A DNA stretch of 64,000 nucleotides from NCBI RefSeq assembly GCF_002754195.1, contig NZ_PEEU01000001.1, forward strand, positions 2,046,001 through 2,110,000, written 5' to 3'. Numbering within the stretch: the stretch's first letter is position 1; each line of letters begins with the position of its first letter. The notes beneath the pieces are model-generated. The model saw nothing but the letters and a program-made list of their open reading frames with translations. It was not told where the DNA came from and searched no databases. Positions 1 to 8,828 of the stretch are shown here, in pieces. This stretch comes from Flavobacterium sp. 9 (lineage in GTDB: Bacteria; Bacteroidota; Bacteroidia; Flavobacteriales; Flavobacteriaceae). The position numbers were made by a program, and so were the translations under genes.

Positions 1-888
1 TGGATGAAAAGAATGCATTACTTCTTTTAAAAATCTCCTGTCTAAATGCACATAGATTTCTGTAGTTGTTATCGATTCGTGTCCCAACATTAATTGGATA
101 GATCTTAAGTCAGCTCCATTTTCAAGTAAATGCGTCGCAAATGAATGTCGCAAAGTATGCGGACTAATACTTTTATGCAAACCTATTTTTACCGCCAAAT
201 CTTTTATGATTGTAAATACCATTGCACGAGTAAGTTGATTACCTCTTCGGTTTAAAAACAAAGTATCTTCGCAACCTTTTTTAATATTCAGATTTACTCT
301 GACTTCCTTTTGATAAATTTCTATGTATTTCTGGGTCAATTTACCAATAGGAACAAAACGTTCTTTATTCCCTTTTCCGGTAATTTTTATGAATCCTTCG
401 TCAAAAAACAGATCTGAAATTTTAAGCGAAACCAACTCCGAAACCCGAAGTCCGCAACCGTATAAAGCTTCCAACATTGCTCGGTTTCGTTCTCCTTCAT
501 TTTTACTTAAATCAATTGCAGCAATAAGTGCATCAATTTCAGTGACAGATAAAGTATCCGGTAATTTTCTGCCCGTTTTTGGAGTTTCAATTAATTCCAG
601 CGGATTATCATTTCTATAATCTTCAAAAACCAGATAATTAAAAAAGCTTTTCAATCCCGAAATAATACGCGCTTGCGAACGCGGATTTACTTCCTTAGAA
701 ACGGAATATATAAATTGCTGAACAGTTTCATCAGTAATTTTTAAAGGCGAAACTTCTATTTGATTTGTATCTAAAAAAAGACATAATCGCTCAATATCAA
801 AACCATAGTTTTCGATTGTATTTTTAGACAAACCTCTTTCAATTCGCAAATACGATTGATAATCTTTTATGTATCGGTTCCAGTTCAT
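1..888 (-). CDS. xerD: Tyrosine recombinase XerD/XerC (3' end cut by window edge)
   Basis: Site-specific tyrosine recombinase that would resolve chromosome dimers at dif. The 296 visible codons start at the ATG on the minus strand at 888 and run off the window with no stop seen, so a few residues are probably missing. The N-terminal SAM-like domain spans about residues 1-105 and the catalytic domain about 110-296. The full catalytic set is visible: R148 (CGLRVSEL), K172 (TGKGNKER), H244 and R247 (PHTLRHSF), H270 (LGHES) and nucleophile Y279 (TTEIYVHL). The near-full family length (about 298) and lack of mobile-element neighbours argue for the housekeeping enzyme rather than a phage integrase. 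XerC versus XerD cannot be settled by eye. Confidence 0.9.
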   Translation of the reverse strand, partial: MNWNRYIKDYQSYLRIERGLSKNTIENYGFDIERLCLFLDTNQIEVSPLKITDETVQQFIYSVSKEVNPRSQARIISGLKSFFNYLVFEDYRNDNPLELIETPKTGRKLPDTLSVTEIDALIAAIDLSKNEGERNRAMLEALYGCGLRVSELVSLKISDLFFDEGFIKITGKGNKERFVPIGKLTQKYIEIYQKEVRVNLNIKKGCEDTLFLNRRGNQLTRAMVFTIIKDLAVKIGLHKSISPHTLRHSFATHLLENGADLRSIQLMLGHESITTTEIYVHLDRRFLKEVMHSFHP

Positions 889-917
889 ATCTACAAAGTA
901 AAACATTTTTTGGGCAT

Positions 918-950
918 AAAAAAACCTTCCTGATTAAGGGAAGGTTTTAA
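918..950 (-). terminator. Rho-independent terminator after the first barrel gene
   Basis: Stem aaaaccttcc (921-930) pairs with ggaaggtttt (939-948) around an 8-nt loop. On the minus strand it is followed by a T tract. It lies between the barrel gene ending at 970 and xerD. Near-identical hairpins follow the next three barrel genes. Confidence 0.85.
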
Positions 951-969
951 ATATTTTTCAATTAAAAAA

Positions 970-1578
970 CTAGAATTTATATCCTAGAGATAATGCAAAA
1001 ACACTGTTTTTCGCATTAACATTATCATCAAAGTCATCTCCAGCTACATTAGACAACCCCAAAGTATAACGAAGTCCAGCTGATAAATTTTCAGTAAAAT
1101 CGTATCCAGCTCCCAGATTCAATCCTAAATCAATAGTTTTATAATTATCCTTAATATCTCCCTCTTCTGAGTGTCCTAAAATTGTTGCCTCACCTTTAGC
1201 ACTCACTAAAATACCAATTTGCGGACCAGCCTCCAAATTAAATTTCTCAGCTACATAATACTTTGCCATTACCGGAACATTAATATATCCTAACTTAGTA
1301 TTCAATTCTGCTGGATAGACATTATTATTATATTCAAAATCACCCTTTTCTTTTACTCCTTGAGCAGAATACAAAACCTCTGGTTGAATAAAAAATTTAT
1401 CCGTAATTTTTATTTCTGCAAAGGCCCCTGCCTGAAATCCAACTTTAGAAGAAGCGTTTTCAACATCACCGGTTTGTGTACTAAGAGAAACTGCACCTTT
1501 TATTCCAAATTTCACTTCTTGAGCATTTGTAAAAGCAAATGCCATAACTGCCACAGCAGTCATAATAATTTTTTTCAT
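970..1578 (-). CDS. Outer-membrane beta-barrel protein (PorT/OmpW-like 'porin family'), paralogue A
   Basis: Small eight-stranded-type outer-membrane barrel of 202 residues; substrate unknown. A signal peptide (MKKIIMTAVAVMAFAFTNAQ) is followed by the family opening VKFGIKGAVSLS, the internal block FFIQPEVLYSAQG, then YINVPVMAKYY, EAGPQIGILVSAK and a C-terminal aromatic residue (SLGYKF), the usual assembly signal for such barrels. It is the last of five tandem paralogues on this strand. Its own promoter-like box and terminator suggest independent transcription. Flavobacterial genomes often carry such families; no ligand can be read from the sequence. Confidence 0.85.
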   Translation of the reverse strand: MKKIIMTAVAVMAFAFTNAQEVKFGIKGAVSLSTQTGDVENASSKVGFQAGAFAEIKITDKFFIQPEVLYSAQGVKEKGDFEYNNNVYPAELNTKLGYINVPVMAKYYVAEKFNLEAGPQIGILVSAKGEATILGHSEEGDIKDNYKTIDLGLNLGAGYDFTENLSAGLRYTLGLSNVAGDDFDDNVNAKNSVFALSLGYKF

Positions 1579-1604
1579 TGTTTTATTTTTGGTTAATTAA
1601 TGGT

Positions 1605-1612
1605 CAAATATA
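1605..1612 (-). promoter_or_regulatory. Candidate -7 element (TATATTTG) of barrel gene A
   Basis: caaatata on the plus strand reads TATATTTG on the minus strand, matching the Bacteroidota TAnnTTTG -7 box, 27 bases upstream of the start codon. The same box in similar surroundings occurs upstream of paralogues B (2414-2421), D (3812-3819) and E (4516-4523). No clear -33 TTTG is seen at standard spacing. Confidence 0.5.
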
Positions 1613-1720
1613 AAAATATACTTATTAAATAATTAGTTGTATTTTAACAAATAAAGCAGTAATTAGAGCCGTTATCTTACTAAATCCCATTCATTCACCA
1701 CTATCATCAACATAATACAT

Positions 1721-1754
1721 AAAAAAACCTTCCTGATTAAGGGAAGGTTTTAAA
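1721..1754 (-). terminator. Terminator after barrel gene B (copy of the 918-950 hairpin)
   Basis: Stem aaaaccttcc (1724-1733) with ggaaggtttt (1742-1751). Stem and loop are identical to the hairpin after gene A, followed by a T tract on the minus strand. Confidence 0.85.
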
Positions 1755-1770
1755 AATATTTTATCAAATA

Positions 1771-2355
1771 CTAGAATTTGTACGCCAAAGACAATGCAAA
1801 ATTACTGTTTTTAAAACTTGCATTATACAAATCAGGATATTGAGATTCATCAGAATTATCATTAACATCTGTTAAACCAATTGTGTAACGCACGCCTACA
1901 GAGATATCTTCTGTAAAATTATATCCACATCCTAAATTGAAACCAAAATCTGTTGATTTATAAAGATCACTAATGTCTTCGCCTCTGGCTTTTGCCGATA
2001 GTAAAAAACCAATTTGCGGTCCCGCTTCAACAGAAAATGCATCTGTTATGTAATATTTAGCTAAAACCGGAATATTTAAATAATTCACTTTGACGGTAGT
2101 ATTAGAATCTCCGTCGAAACCTTCAATTGTTGTTCCTTGTGTAGAAAACAGAAATTCAGGCTGAATTGCAAATTTTTTAGCAACCTTTATTTCTGCAAAA
2201 CCTCCAACATGAAAACCAATTAAAGACTTAACATCTTCCTCATAACCTGTAAAGTTTGAGACATTCAGTCCGGCTTTTATTCCAAATCTAGTTGACTGAG
2301 CGTTAGCAAATCCAAATACTATACATACCACAATTGTCAAAATAATTCTTTTCAT
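1771..2355 (-). CDS. Outer-membrane beta-barrel protein, paralogue B
   Basis: Paralogue of the neighbouring barrels, 194 residues. Signal peptide MKRIILTIVVCIVFGFANAQ is followed by TRFGIKAGLNVS, the FAIQPEFLFSTQGT block, YLNIPVLAKYY, VEAGPQIGFLLSAK and a terminal SLAYKF. Residues between the conserved strands (the presumed surface loops) differ most from its neighbours, as expected for diversified surface-exposed proteins. It lies between copies of the same terminator and has TATATTTG on the minus strand about 60 bases upstream. Function beyond an outer-membrane barrel is unknown. Confidence 0.85.
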   Translation of the reverse strand: MKRIILTIVVCIVFGFANAQSTRFGIKAGLNVSNFTGYEEDVKSLIGFHVGGFAEIKVAKKFAIQPEFLFSTQGTTIEGFDGDSNTTVKVNYLNIPVLAKYYITDAFSVEAGPQIGFLLSAKARGEDISDLYKSTDFGFNLGCGYNFTEDISVGVRYTIGLTDVNDNSDESQYPDLYNASFKNSNFALSLAYKF

Positions 2356-2482
2356 CCCTTATAAATTAAAATTAAAGAAAAACACAATATCAAAATAACA
2401 GAATATTCCTATACAAATATAAAGATTTATCTTAAACTAAGTCTACTTATGTAATTAGTTTTCAACATCATACAAAACAAAT

Positions 2483-2516
2483 AAAAAAACCTTCCTGATT
2501 AAGGGAAGGTCTTTTT
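2483..2516 (-). terminator. Terminator after barrel gene C (third copy)
   Basis: aaaaccttcc (2486-2495) pairs with ggaaggt and flanking bases (2504-2513). The loop matches those of the copies after genes A and B; only the distal arm differs by a C. Confidence 0.8.
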
Positions 2517-2536
2517 AAAATATTTACAACAAGTGA

Positions 2537-3112
2537 TTAGAACTTATATCCTAATGTTAAAGCTAAAACACTGTTTTTTGGACTATCAATATATTCATTA
2601 AAATCTTTAGCATCATAATCTCCAATATTTGATAAACCTAAAGTATAACGAAGATTCACAGAAACATTATCAGTAAAATTATATCCTGCACCAAAATTGA
2701 ATCCTGTGTCTACAGACTTATAACCGTCTTTTGCATCGTGACCATCTTGTTTCGCTGATACTAAAAATCCTAATTGTGGACCTGCTTCAACTGTAAATTG
2801 TTTTGTGATATAAAATTTAGCCAAAACTGGAACATTTATGTAATTCAATTTACTATCAAACTTAGTCATACCTAATTCCTGTTTAGCGCCTTGAGTAGAA
2901 AATAAAACCTCTGGTTGAATAGCCAATCTTTCAATAACTTTAATTTCAGCAAAACCTCCAACCTGAAAACCAACTAAAGATTTAGCATTATAATTATATC
3001 CCTCGGCAAAAGTCGTAACGTTAAGACCTCCTTTTACTCCAAATCTAGTTTTTTGTGCATTAACAAATCCAAATACCATTACTGCCATTGCAGCTAAAAT
3101 AATTCTTTTCAT
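2537..3112 (-). CDS. Outer-membrane beta-barrel protein, paralogue C
   Basis: Exported barrel of 191 residues. The signal peptide and first strand (MKRIILAAMAVMVFGFVNAQ then KTRFGVKGGLN) match paralogue D almost residue for residue, so C and D look like the most recent duplication in the array. Conserved blocks are LAIQPEVLFSTQGA, YINVPVLAKFY and VEAGPQLGFLVSAK, with a C-terminal TLGYKF. The middle and the loops diverge from D. It has its own downstream terminator; the TATATTTG box seen at other members is degenerate here, so it may partly depend on readthrough from D. Confidence 0.85.
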   Translation of the reverse strand: MKRIILAAMAVMVFGFVNAQKTRFGVKGGLNVTTFAEGYNYNAKSLVGFQVGGFAEIKVIERLAIQPEVLFSTQGAKQELGMTKFDSKLNYINVPVLAKFYITKQFTVEAGPQLGFLVSAKQDGHDAKDGYKSVDTGFNFGAGYNFTDNVSVNLRYTLGLSNIGDYDAKDFNEYIDSPKNSVLALTLGYKF

Positions 3113-3152
3113 TTCTTTTTTATATAATTAATAAAATATACTATTTGTCCAT

Positions 3153-3186
3153 AAAAAAACCCTCCTCATTTAGGAAGGTTTTAAAA
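3153..3186 (-). terminator. Terminator after barrel gene D (divergent fourth copy)
   Basis: A plus-strand run of A is followed by ccctcct (3160-3166), which pairs with aggaagg (3172-3178) and a trailing tttt. The loop differs from the other three copies. The T tract lies on the minus strand. Confidence 0.75.
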
Positions 3187-3202
3187 TATTTTTGACGACA
3201 AA

Positions 3203-3784
3203 TTAGAATTTATACGCTAGAGATAACGCTAGGTTACTATTTTTTGCACTATCATAATAATCATCTGCATTATCGATATCTTTATCAGAAAGAGGAGATA
3301 AACCGATAGTATAGCGAAGACCTACTGAAAGATTATCAGTAAAATTATATCCAGCTCCTATATTAAAGCCAAGATCTGTTGATCTGGTAAAATCTTTAAT
3401 ATCGTCACCTTCTGCTTTTGCTGACAATAAAATACCTAATTGTGGACCCGCTTCAACACTAAATTTATTTTCAATAAAATAATACTTCGCCAATACTGGA
3501 ATATTCAAATAATTCAGTTTGACATCACCATCATTTCCAAAAGGACCTTCAACTTTAGTACCTTGAGTAGAAAACAAAAGTTCTGGTTGAATAAAAAATT
3601 TCTCAACAACATGAATTTCTGCAAAACCTCCAACGTGGAAACCTATCAAAGATTTAGTATCATCAACATCTCCTCCAACTACAGTTGAAATATTTAAACC
3701 TCCTTTTACTCCAAATCTAGTTTTTTGTGCATTAGCAAAGCCAAATACCATTACTGCCATTGCAGCTAAAATAATTCTTTTCAT
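3203..3784 (-). CDS. Outer-membrane beta-barrel protein, paralogue D
   Basis: Exported barrel of 193 residues. I chose the start at 3784 because it begins the signal peptide MKRIILAAMAVMVFGFANAQ; an upstream in-frame ATG (3814) would add ten residues (MTIITLKQIV) unlike a signal-peptide start. Blocks FFIQPELLFSTQGT, YLNIPVLAKYY, VEAGPQLGILLSAK and a terminal SLAYKF place it in the same family. Its upstream region (about 3808-3880) closely resembles that of gene A, including TATATTTG and a shared tttt-aacaaata stretch, suggesting that promoter and gene were copied together. Confidence 0.85.
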   Translation of the reverse strand: MKRIILAAMAVMVFGFANAQKTRFGVKGGLNISTVVGGDVDDTKSLIGFHVGGFAEIHVVEKFFIQPELLFSTQGTKVEGPFGNDGDVKLNYLNIPVLAKYYFIENKFSVEAGPQLGILLSAKAEGDDIKDFTRSTDLGFNIGAGYNFTDNLSVGLRYTIGLSPLSDKDIDNADDYYDSAKNSNLALSLAYKF

Positions 3785-3977
3785 TACAATTTGTTTAAGG
3801 GTTATAATAGTCAAATATAAAAATATACTTAATAAAAATTAATTTTTATTTTAACAAATATAGCAGTATCTAAAGCTTTCAACATATTTAAATAAAGCTA
3901 ACCTATTAGTTTTCAAAAGATCAATAAATTATTATAGAACTTCTGTATATTTTAAATAAGGCTCAAAAAAATATTTA

Positions 3978-4487
3978 TTAATCGAATTTATAATTGAATC
4001 CCAAGTTTACACAAGAAAGAGTTCCATTGTTCGAAATTCCTTTGTACGAAGTATATACTTCAATTTTTTTAGTCTGGAAACCAAATTTTGGCTGATATAA
4101 AAATCCTCCGTCTATATCTCCGTCAACATTTATTGCATAACCTAAATCTGCTCCAATAAAAAAATTATCTGCAATTGAATATTGTGCAGTTCCGGCAACT
4201 GGAATAAAACTTTGATTAGTACTTCTAATCATTTCATAGGCAACATTTCCAATATAAGCAGTATAATCTTTACCTATGTATGTTGTGTAACCTGTAGTTA
4301 CTCCCGCGCTAAACTTATCAGCTACATTCCACAAATAAGAAACATCAGCACCTAAGTTTACAGAAAACAAATCAGAAGTGTTTCCTAATGGCAAACCAAC
4401 GTGTGCTCCAACTTTAAAATGTCCGACTTGAGCATTTGCAAAACCAAACGTCATAACAGCGATTGTAGATAAAATAATTCTTTTCAT
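3978..4487 (-). CDS. Outer-membrane protein, divergent member of the barrel cluster (E)
   Basis: Exported protein of 169 residues. The signal peptide MKRIILSTIAVMTFGFANAQ is clearly related to those of genes B-D, but the mature part lacks the IQPE and VEAGPQ blocks. It has alternating strands such as HFKVGAHVGLPLG, FFIGADLGYAINVDG and FGFQTKKIEVYTSYKG, ending NLGFNYKFD. Most likely also a small outer-membrane barrel. It is the first gene of the minus-strand array, with a TATATTTG box at 4516-4523. The contrast between a family-typical signal peptide and an unrelated mature region is notable. Confidence 0.75.
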   Translation of the reverse strand: MKRIILSTIAVMTFGFANAQVGHFKVGAHVGLPLGNTSDLFSVNLGADVSYLWNVADKFSAGVTTGYTTYIGKDYTAYIGNVAYEMIRSTNQSFIPVAGTAQYSIADNFFIGADLGYAINVDGDIDGGFLYQPKFGFQTKKIEVYTSYKGISNNGTLSCVNLGFNYKFD

Positions 4488-4949
4488 TCTTTTTATTTTG
4501 GTTTAAATTAATTCTCAAATATAAAAATATCCTTATTAAAAATCACCTATTGTTTTATTAAATAAAATAATATATAAACTAAAACACCTACAAAATGAAA
4601 CGTAACATCTAATTATTAACCCTATAAAAAACACAATTTATAACAATCGAATACCTTAATTACATAGTGATTACCAGCTAAGCCAAAAGCAATAAACATA
4701 AAAATAAACTTACCAAAATAAATTACTCATAAAACTTATATGAAATATTTTTCGTACTAAATATAAAGTTTTTATTGTAAAAAACAACAATAGCAACTTT
4801 CTTAAAAAGAGCCTTTTACCATACCAAAATATAAAAACATGAGAAATTTAGTAATTATTTAAACCAAAATATAAAACAATAAATTCCTAATTCTGTAGTT
4901 TTGAATAATAGATAACATTTAAAAAATACCACATTTTAAAAACATTTTT
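4488..4949. other. Intergenic region between divergent barrel genes
   Basis: A very AT-rich 462-bp spacer between gene E (minus) and gene F (plus). It holds the candidate promoter of E (TATATTTG on the minus strand, 4516-4523) and, for F, TAGTTTTG at 4896-4903. I see no additional open frame, no strong hairpin and no recognisable RNA. Confidence 0.6.
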
Positions 4950-5510
4950 ATGAAAAAAATAATTTTAGCAGCTGTATTGTTCATCGCAACATCAGCTACA
5001 ATCCAAGCACAATTTGTACAAATCGGGGTTAAAGCGGGGGTTAACTTTGCTAACCAAACAGGAGGTTCTAGTTTTAATGGAATTTCTGTAGACAAAGAAG
5101 GAATTACAAGTTACCATGCAGGTCTTGTTGCAGAACTTAAATTATTAGAAAAATTCTCGATCCAGCCAGAACTTTTGTATACTACACAAGGAGCAACTTA
5201 TAAAAATGCTGTTTCAGAATTTAAAAATGAAATGGGTTATATCGCTATTCCAGTAATGGCAAAAATCTATATGACTAAATCACTTAGCTTAGAACTTGGA
5301 CCACAGGCTTCATTCCTGGTAAGCAATAAAAAAGAATTTGATGTTGCAGATCCAAAAACATTTGACTTCTCTCTTAATGCAGGTCTTGGACTAAAAGTAG
5401 TTGGAGGTCTTTTTGTTCAAGCTCGTTACGGAATAGGTTTGACAGAAATTTCAAAAGAAGCTGACTATAAGAACTCTGTATTCCAACTTTCAGCTGGATA
5501 TATGTTCTAA
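4950..5510 (+). CDS. Outer-membrane beta-barrel protein, paralogue F
   Basis: Exported barrel of 186 residues, divergent from the other five. Signal peptide MKKIILAAVLFIATSATIQAQ is followed by VQIGVKAGVNFANQ, FSIQPELLYTTQGA, YIAIPVMAKIY, LELGPQASFLVSNK and a C-terminal QLSAGYMF. It retains the family blocks, so gene F and genes A-D descend from one ancestor even though it faces the other way and lies beyond gene E. A strong terminator follows. The ligand is unknown. Confidence 0.85.
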   Translation: MKKIILAAVLFIATSATIQAQFVQIGVKAGVNFANQTGGSSFNGISVDKEGITSYHAGLVAELKLLEKFSIQPELLYTTQGATYKNAVSEFKNEMGYIAIPVMAKIYMTKSLSLELGPQASFLVSNKKEFDVADPKTFDFSLNAGLGLKVVGGLFVQARYGIGLTEISKEADYKNSVFQLSAGYMF

Positions 5511-5532
5511 AAATAAAATCACATACTTTTCT

Positions 5533-5570
5533 AAAAACCGTTCTATTAATTAGAACGGTTTTTTTATTTT
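5533..5570 (+). terminator. Terminator after barrel gene F
   Basis: Perfect stem aaaccgttcta (5535-5545) and tagaacggttt (5551-5561) around ttaat, followed by a long T run. Confidence 0.9.
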
Positions 5571-5639
5571 TACACTTTAGTGAAATGTTTTCAGTAAAAT
5601 GTAAAATGAATTCACATCACTTATAATTAAAATCAAAAT

Positions 5640-6053
5640 ATGAAAATCTGCATTATCAACGGACCCAATTTGAATCTTTTAGGAAAAAGAGAACCAGAAG
5701 TTTACGGAAGCCAAACCTTTGAAGATTACTTTGAAACGTTGAAGCAAAAATACCCAAACATCGAACTTTCCTATTATCAAAGCAATATTGAAGGCGAATT
5801 GATAGGAAAAATTCAGGAATGCGGTTTTACTTTTGATGGTATTATTCTAAATGCAGGCGCCTACACGCATACTTCTATAGGTTTAGGCGATGCTATAAAA
5901 GCGGTTACAACTCCGGTTATCGAAGTTCATATTTCGAATACTTATGCACGCGAAAGTTTCAGACATCAATCTTATTTGTCCGGAAATGCAAAAGGTGTTA
6001 TTTTAGGTTTCGGTTTAAAAAGTTATGATTTAGCAATTCAATCTTTCTTGTAA
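5640..6053 (+). CDS. aroQ: Type II 3-dehydroquinate dehydratase
   Basis: Catalyses reversible dehydration of 3-dehydroquinate to 3-dehydroshikimate in the shikimate pathway; cytosolic dodecamer in characterised members. The 137 residues cover the whole type II fold. Visible motifs are INGPNLNLLGKREPEVYG, with the catalytic Tyr of the flexible lid, QSNIEGELIGKIQ, ILNAGAYTHTSI and EVHISNTYARESFRHQSY, with the active-site His and the substrate-binding Ser/Arg. It stands alone after a terminator and starts at the first ATG. The family is unmistakable. Confidence 0.96.
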   Translation: MKICIINGPNLNLLGKREPEVYGSQTFEDYFETLKQKYPNIELSYYQSNIEGELIGKIQECGFTFDGIILNAGAYTHTSIGLGDAIKAVTTPVIEVHISNTYARESFRHQSYLSGNAKGVILGFGLKSYDLAIQSFL

Positions 6054-6123
6054 GTCTTTTTTTAACAAATTTTTAATAAGCTCATTTTTAACTTATTCTA
6101 TTTTTGTTAGAGAAACCACTTCC

Positions 6124-8613
6124 ATGAGAAACTTTATTTTATCAGCCTTTTTATTTTTTTCGATTTCAAACTTTGCACAAATCAAAGGAACAATAACCGA
6201 CGATAAAGGAAATCCATTGCCTTTTGTTTCAGTTTTTGAAGAAAACACTTATACCGGAACAACTTCTAACGAACAGGGAAAATATCAACTGAATGTAAAA
6301 GAGATTGGTAAAAACAAAATAGTTTTTCAATACCTGGGTTTTAAAACTCAAAAATCAACCGTTTCGTCAGATTCAAAAACAGTTACATTGAACATTGTAA
6401 TGCAGGAAGAAAGCTTTGCATTAAATGAAGTCGTAATTGATCCCAAAAATAATCCTGCCAACGCAATTATAAAAAGTGCAATAGCAAACAAAAAAGACAA
6501 TTCTGAAAAAACGGCACGATACATCGCTGATTTTTATTCGAAAGGAATGTTCAAGATAAAAGATCTTCCTAAGAAAATAATGGGAATGAAAGTAGATATC
6601 GGCGACGAAATGGCTTCAAATTTAGATTCAACCGGAACAGGTATTTTATATTTATCAGAGACAATTTCTAAGATATCTTTTGAAAAACCCGGAAAACTAA
6701 AAGAGAAAATCATTGCTTCTAAAATTTCTGGAAACAATAAAGGATTCAGTTATAATACTGCCACTTTATCTACTTATGATTTCTATGACAACACATTAGA
6801 ATTCAACATTAACCTCATCTCTCCTATCGCTGATAATGCCTTCAATTACTACAAATACAAACTTGAAGGAACTTTTTTTGACGATAATAATCAACAGATT
6901 TATAAAATAAAAGTAACACCAAAACGCGATAAAGAACCAGTTTTCGAAGGTTACATTTACATTGTTGATGATAGTTTTGCAATTTATGCTGTCGATTTAG
7001 ACATAAAAGGTTATCGAATGAAAAACGAATTTACTGAAGTAATGAATCTAAAACAGAGCTTTAGTTATAATGTAAAAAATAAAATCTGGTCAAAAAACGC
7101 TCAAACTCTTTCTTTTAATGCAGGTGCTTTTGGAGTAAAGTTCTCCGGAAAATTCAATTATGTTTATTCGAATTATGAATTTCCGGCTTCTTTCGAAAAG
7201 AAAACTTTTGGAAATGAAATCGTAGCTTTTGAAACTGACGCAAATAAAAAAGATGATGCTTTTTGGAATCAAATCCGTCCAATTCCTTTGACAATTGAGG
7301 AAAGCAATGATTATACTAAAAAAGACAGCTTACAAACCATTAGAAAATCCCAGAAATACACTGATTCGATAGATGCCAAAAACAATAAGTTTAAAGTTAC
7401 GGACATCATAATGGGTTATGAATATAAAAATACTTTCAAGAAACACTCTTTTGAATATAAAGGTTTATTGAATCTTTCGTCTTTAAGTTTTAATACCGTT
7501 CAAGGATTTAATCTTGATTCTGGTTTTTCATTTAAAAAATGGAATGAAGAAAAAGGAACATCTACTTCTATAAGTACAACTTTTAATTACGGTTTCTCTG
7601 ATGAGCGTTTTCGTGTTACGGGCGAGTTCAGTCACAAATTCAATAATATAAATTATGCTACAATTTGGGCTTCAGGCGGAACAAAAGTCGCTCAATTTAA
7701 TAGTGCTCAACCAATAAGCAACTTTGTCAATTCTATAAGTTCATTGTTTTTCAAAGACAATTACATGAAACTTTACAATTTAGAATTTGCTCAGATCAAT
7801 TATTCGCAAGACGTTGCAAACGGAGTAAATTTGAATGCTAAAGTTGGTTATGAGCAGCGAAAACCTCTTTTTAATACTACGGATTATTCGTTCTTTAAAA
7901 GAGACGATATCTATTCTTCAAACAATCCGTTGGCTCCAAATGACTTTGTAACTCCGGCTTTTGATCCGCATCACTTGTTTAAAGCAGCTTTATCGGCGCG
8001 AATTAATTTTGGAAATAAATATATTTCTCGTCCTGACGGAAGATATAATTTTAAAAATGATAAATATCCAACGCTCTTTTTAGCTTTTGAAAAAGCTTTT
8101 GCCGCTAGTGAGAAAAAATATGAATTCGTAAGAATTGGCGCTTCTGTTCAATATGACTTATCGTTAGGAAATAAAGGAATTCTTGGAATGAATTTTAGAG
8201 GTGGAAAATTCTTCAATGCCGAAAATATTTCTTTCATAGATTACAGACATTTTAACGGAAACCAGACTCATATTGGAACAACTGATCGTTATCTGAATGT
8301 TTTTAACTTAATGCCATATTATGCCAATAGTACAAATGACAGCTATTTTGAAATGCATTTAGAGCACAACGACACGGGATTTATTATGAATAAAATTCCG
8401 TTGTTGAATCTCTTGAAATCTACAATGAATTTAGGATTTCATTCCCTTGCTATTCCAGACAGAAAGCCCTATTCTGAATTTACTGTTGGTTTGGATAATC
8501 TGGGTTTTGGAAAGTTTAAATTCTTCAGAGTAGATTATGTTCATTCTTATCAAGGCGGAATCCAACAAAATGGCGTTGTGTTTGGCTTGAAGATTTTGAA
8601 TGTGTTAGATTAA
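6124..8613 (+). CDS. DUF5686 / carboxypeptidase-regulatory-like outer-membrane protein
   Basis: Large envelope protein of 829 residues. Signal peptide MRNFILSAFLFFSISNFAQ is followed by a carboxypeptidase-D regulatory-like beta-sandwich (about 20-105, with GTITDDKGNPLPFVSVFEE and FQYLGFKTQKST), as found at the front of many TonB-linked proteins. The rest is a DUF5686-type region ending in many amphipathic strands, probably an outer-membrane barrel. No TonB plug is evident, so it is not a standard TonB-dependent receptor. The product is conserved across Flavobacteriia but its role is unknown. It has its own upstream space and is not in an obvious operon. Confidence 0.8.
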   Translation: MRNFILSAFLFFSISNFAQIKGTITDDKGNPLPFVSVFEENTYTGTTSNEQGKYQLNVKEIGKNKIVFQYLGFKTQKSTVSSDSKTVTLNIVMQEESFALNEVVIDPKNNPANAIIKSAIANKKDNSEKTARYIADFYSKGMFKIKDLPKKIMGMKVDIGDEMASNLDSTGTGILYLSETISKISFEKPGKLKEKIIASKISGNNKGFSYNTATLSTYDFYDNTLEFNINLISPIADNAFNYYKYKLEGTFFDDNNQQIYKIKVTPKRDKEPVFEGYIYIVDDSFAIYAVDLDIKGYRMKNEFTEVMNLKQSFSYNVKNKIWSKNAQTLSFNAGAFGVKFSGKFNYVYSNYEFPASFEKKTFGNEIVAFETDANKKDDAFWNQIRPIPLTIEESNDYTKKDSLQTIRKSQKYTDSIDAKNNKFKVTDIIMGYEYKNTFKKHSFEYKGLLNLSSLSFNTVQGFNLDSGFSFKKWNEEKGTSTSISTTFNYGFSDERFRVTGEFSHKFNNINYATIWASGGTKVAQFNSAQPISNFVNSISSLFFKDNYMKLYNLEFAQINYSQDVANGVNLNAKVGYEQRKPLFNTTDYSFFKRDDIYSSNNPLAPNDFVTPAFDPHHLFKAALSARINFGNKYISRPDGRYNFKNDKYPTLFLAFEKAFAASEKKYEFVRIGASVQYDLSLGNKGILGMNFRGGKFFNAENISFIDYRHFNGNQTHIGTTDRYLNVFNLMPYYANSTNDSYFEMHLEHNDTGFIMNKIPLLNLLKSTMNLGFHSLAIPDRKPYSEFTVGLDNLGFGKFKFFRVDYVHSYQGGIQQNGVVFGLKILNVLD

Positions 8614-8710
8614 GTTACTAAGGTTCTGAGTTGCTAAGTTTCTAAGTTAAAATTCTTTTTGGGGTCTCTCCCAAAGAATTAGAACGCTCAAACTAACAAT
8701 TATATCAATA

Positions 8711-8751
8711 AAAAAATCCGTTTACTCTCTTAAAGAATAAACGGATTTTTA
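8711..8751. terminator. Bidirectional terminator between convergent genes
   Basis: aaaaaatccgttta (8711-8724) pairs with taaacggattttt (8738-8750). T runs on both strands serve the DUF5686 gene (plus) and the CDF transporter (minus). Confidence 0.85.
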
Positions 8752-8828
8752 AATTTAAAACTTTAACAAAGATTCACAAAGAATAGAAACCTTAGCACCT
8801 CAGTACCTTTGAACCTTTGTACCTTCTT

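Noticed and set aside
1360..4000. Plus-strand frames inside the barrel array (for example 1360-1596 and 3440-3688)
   Set aside because: They run opposite to clear barrel genes and have compositions (Phe/Asn/Lys/Cys-rich) expected from antisense reading.
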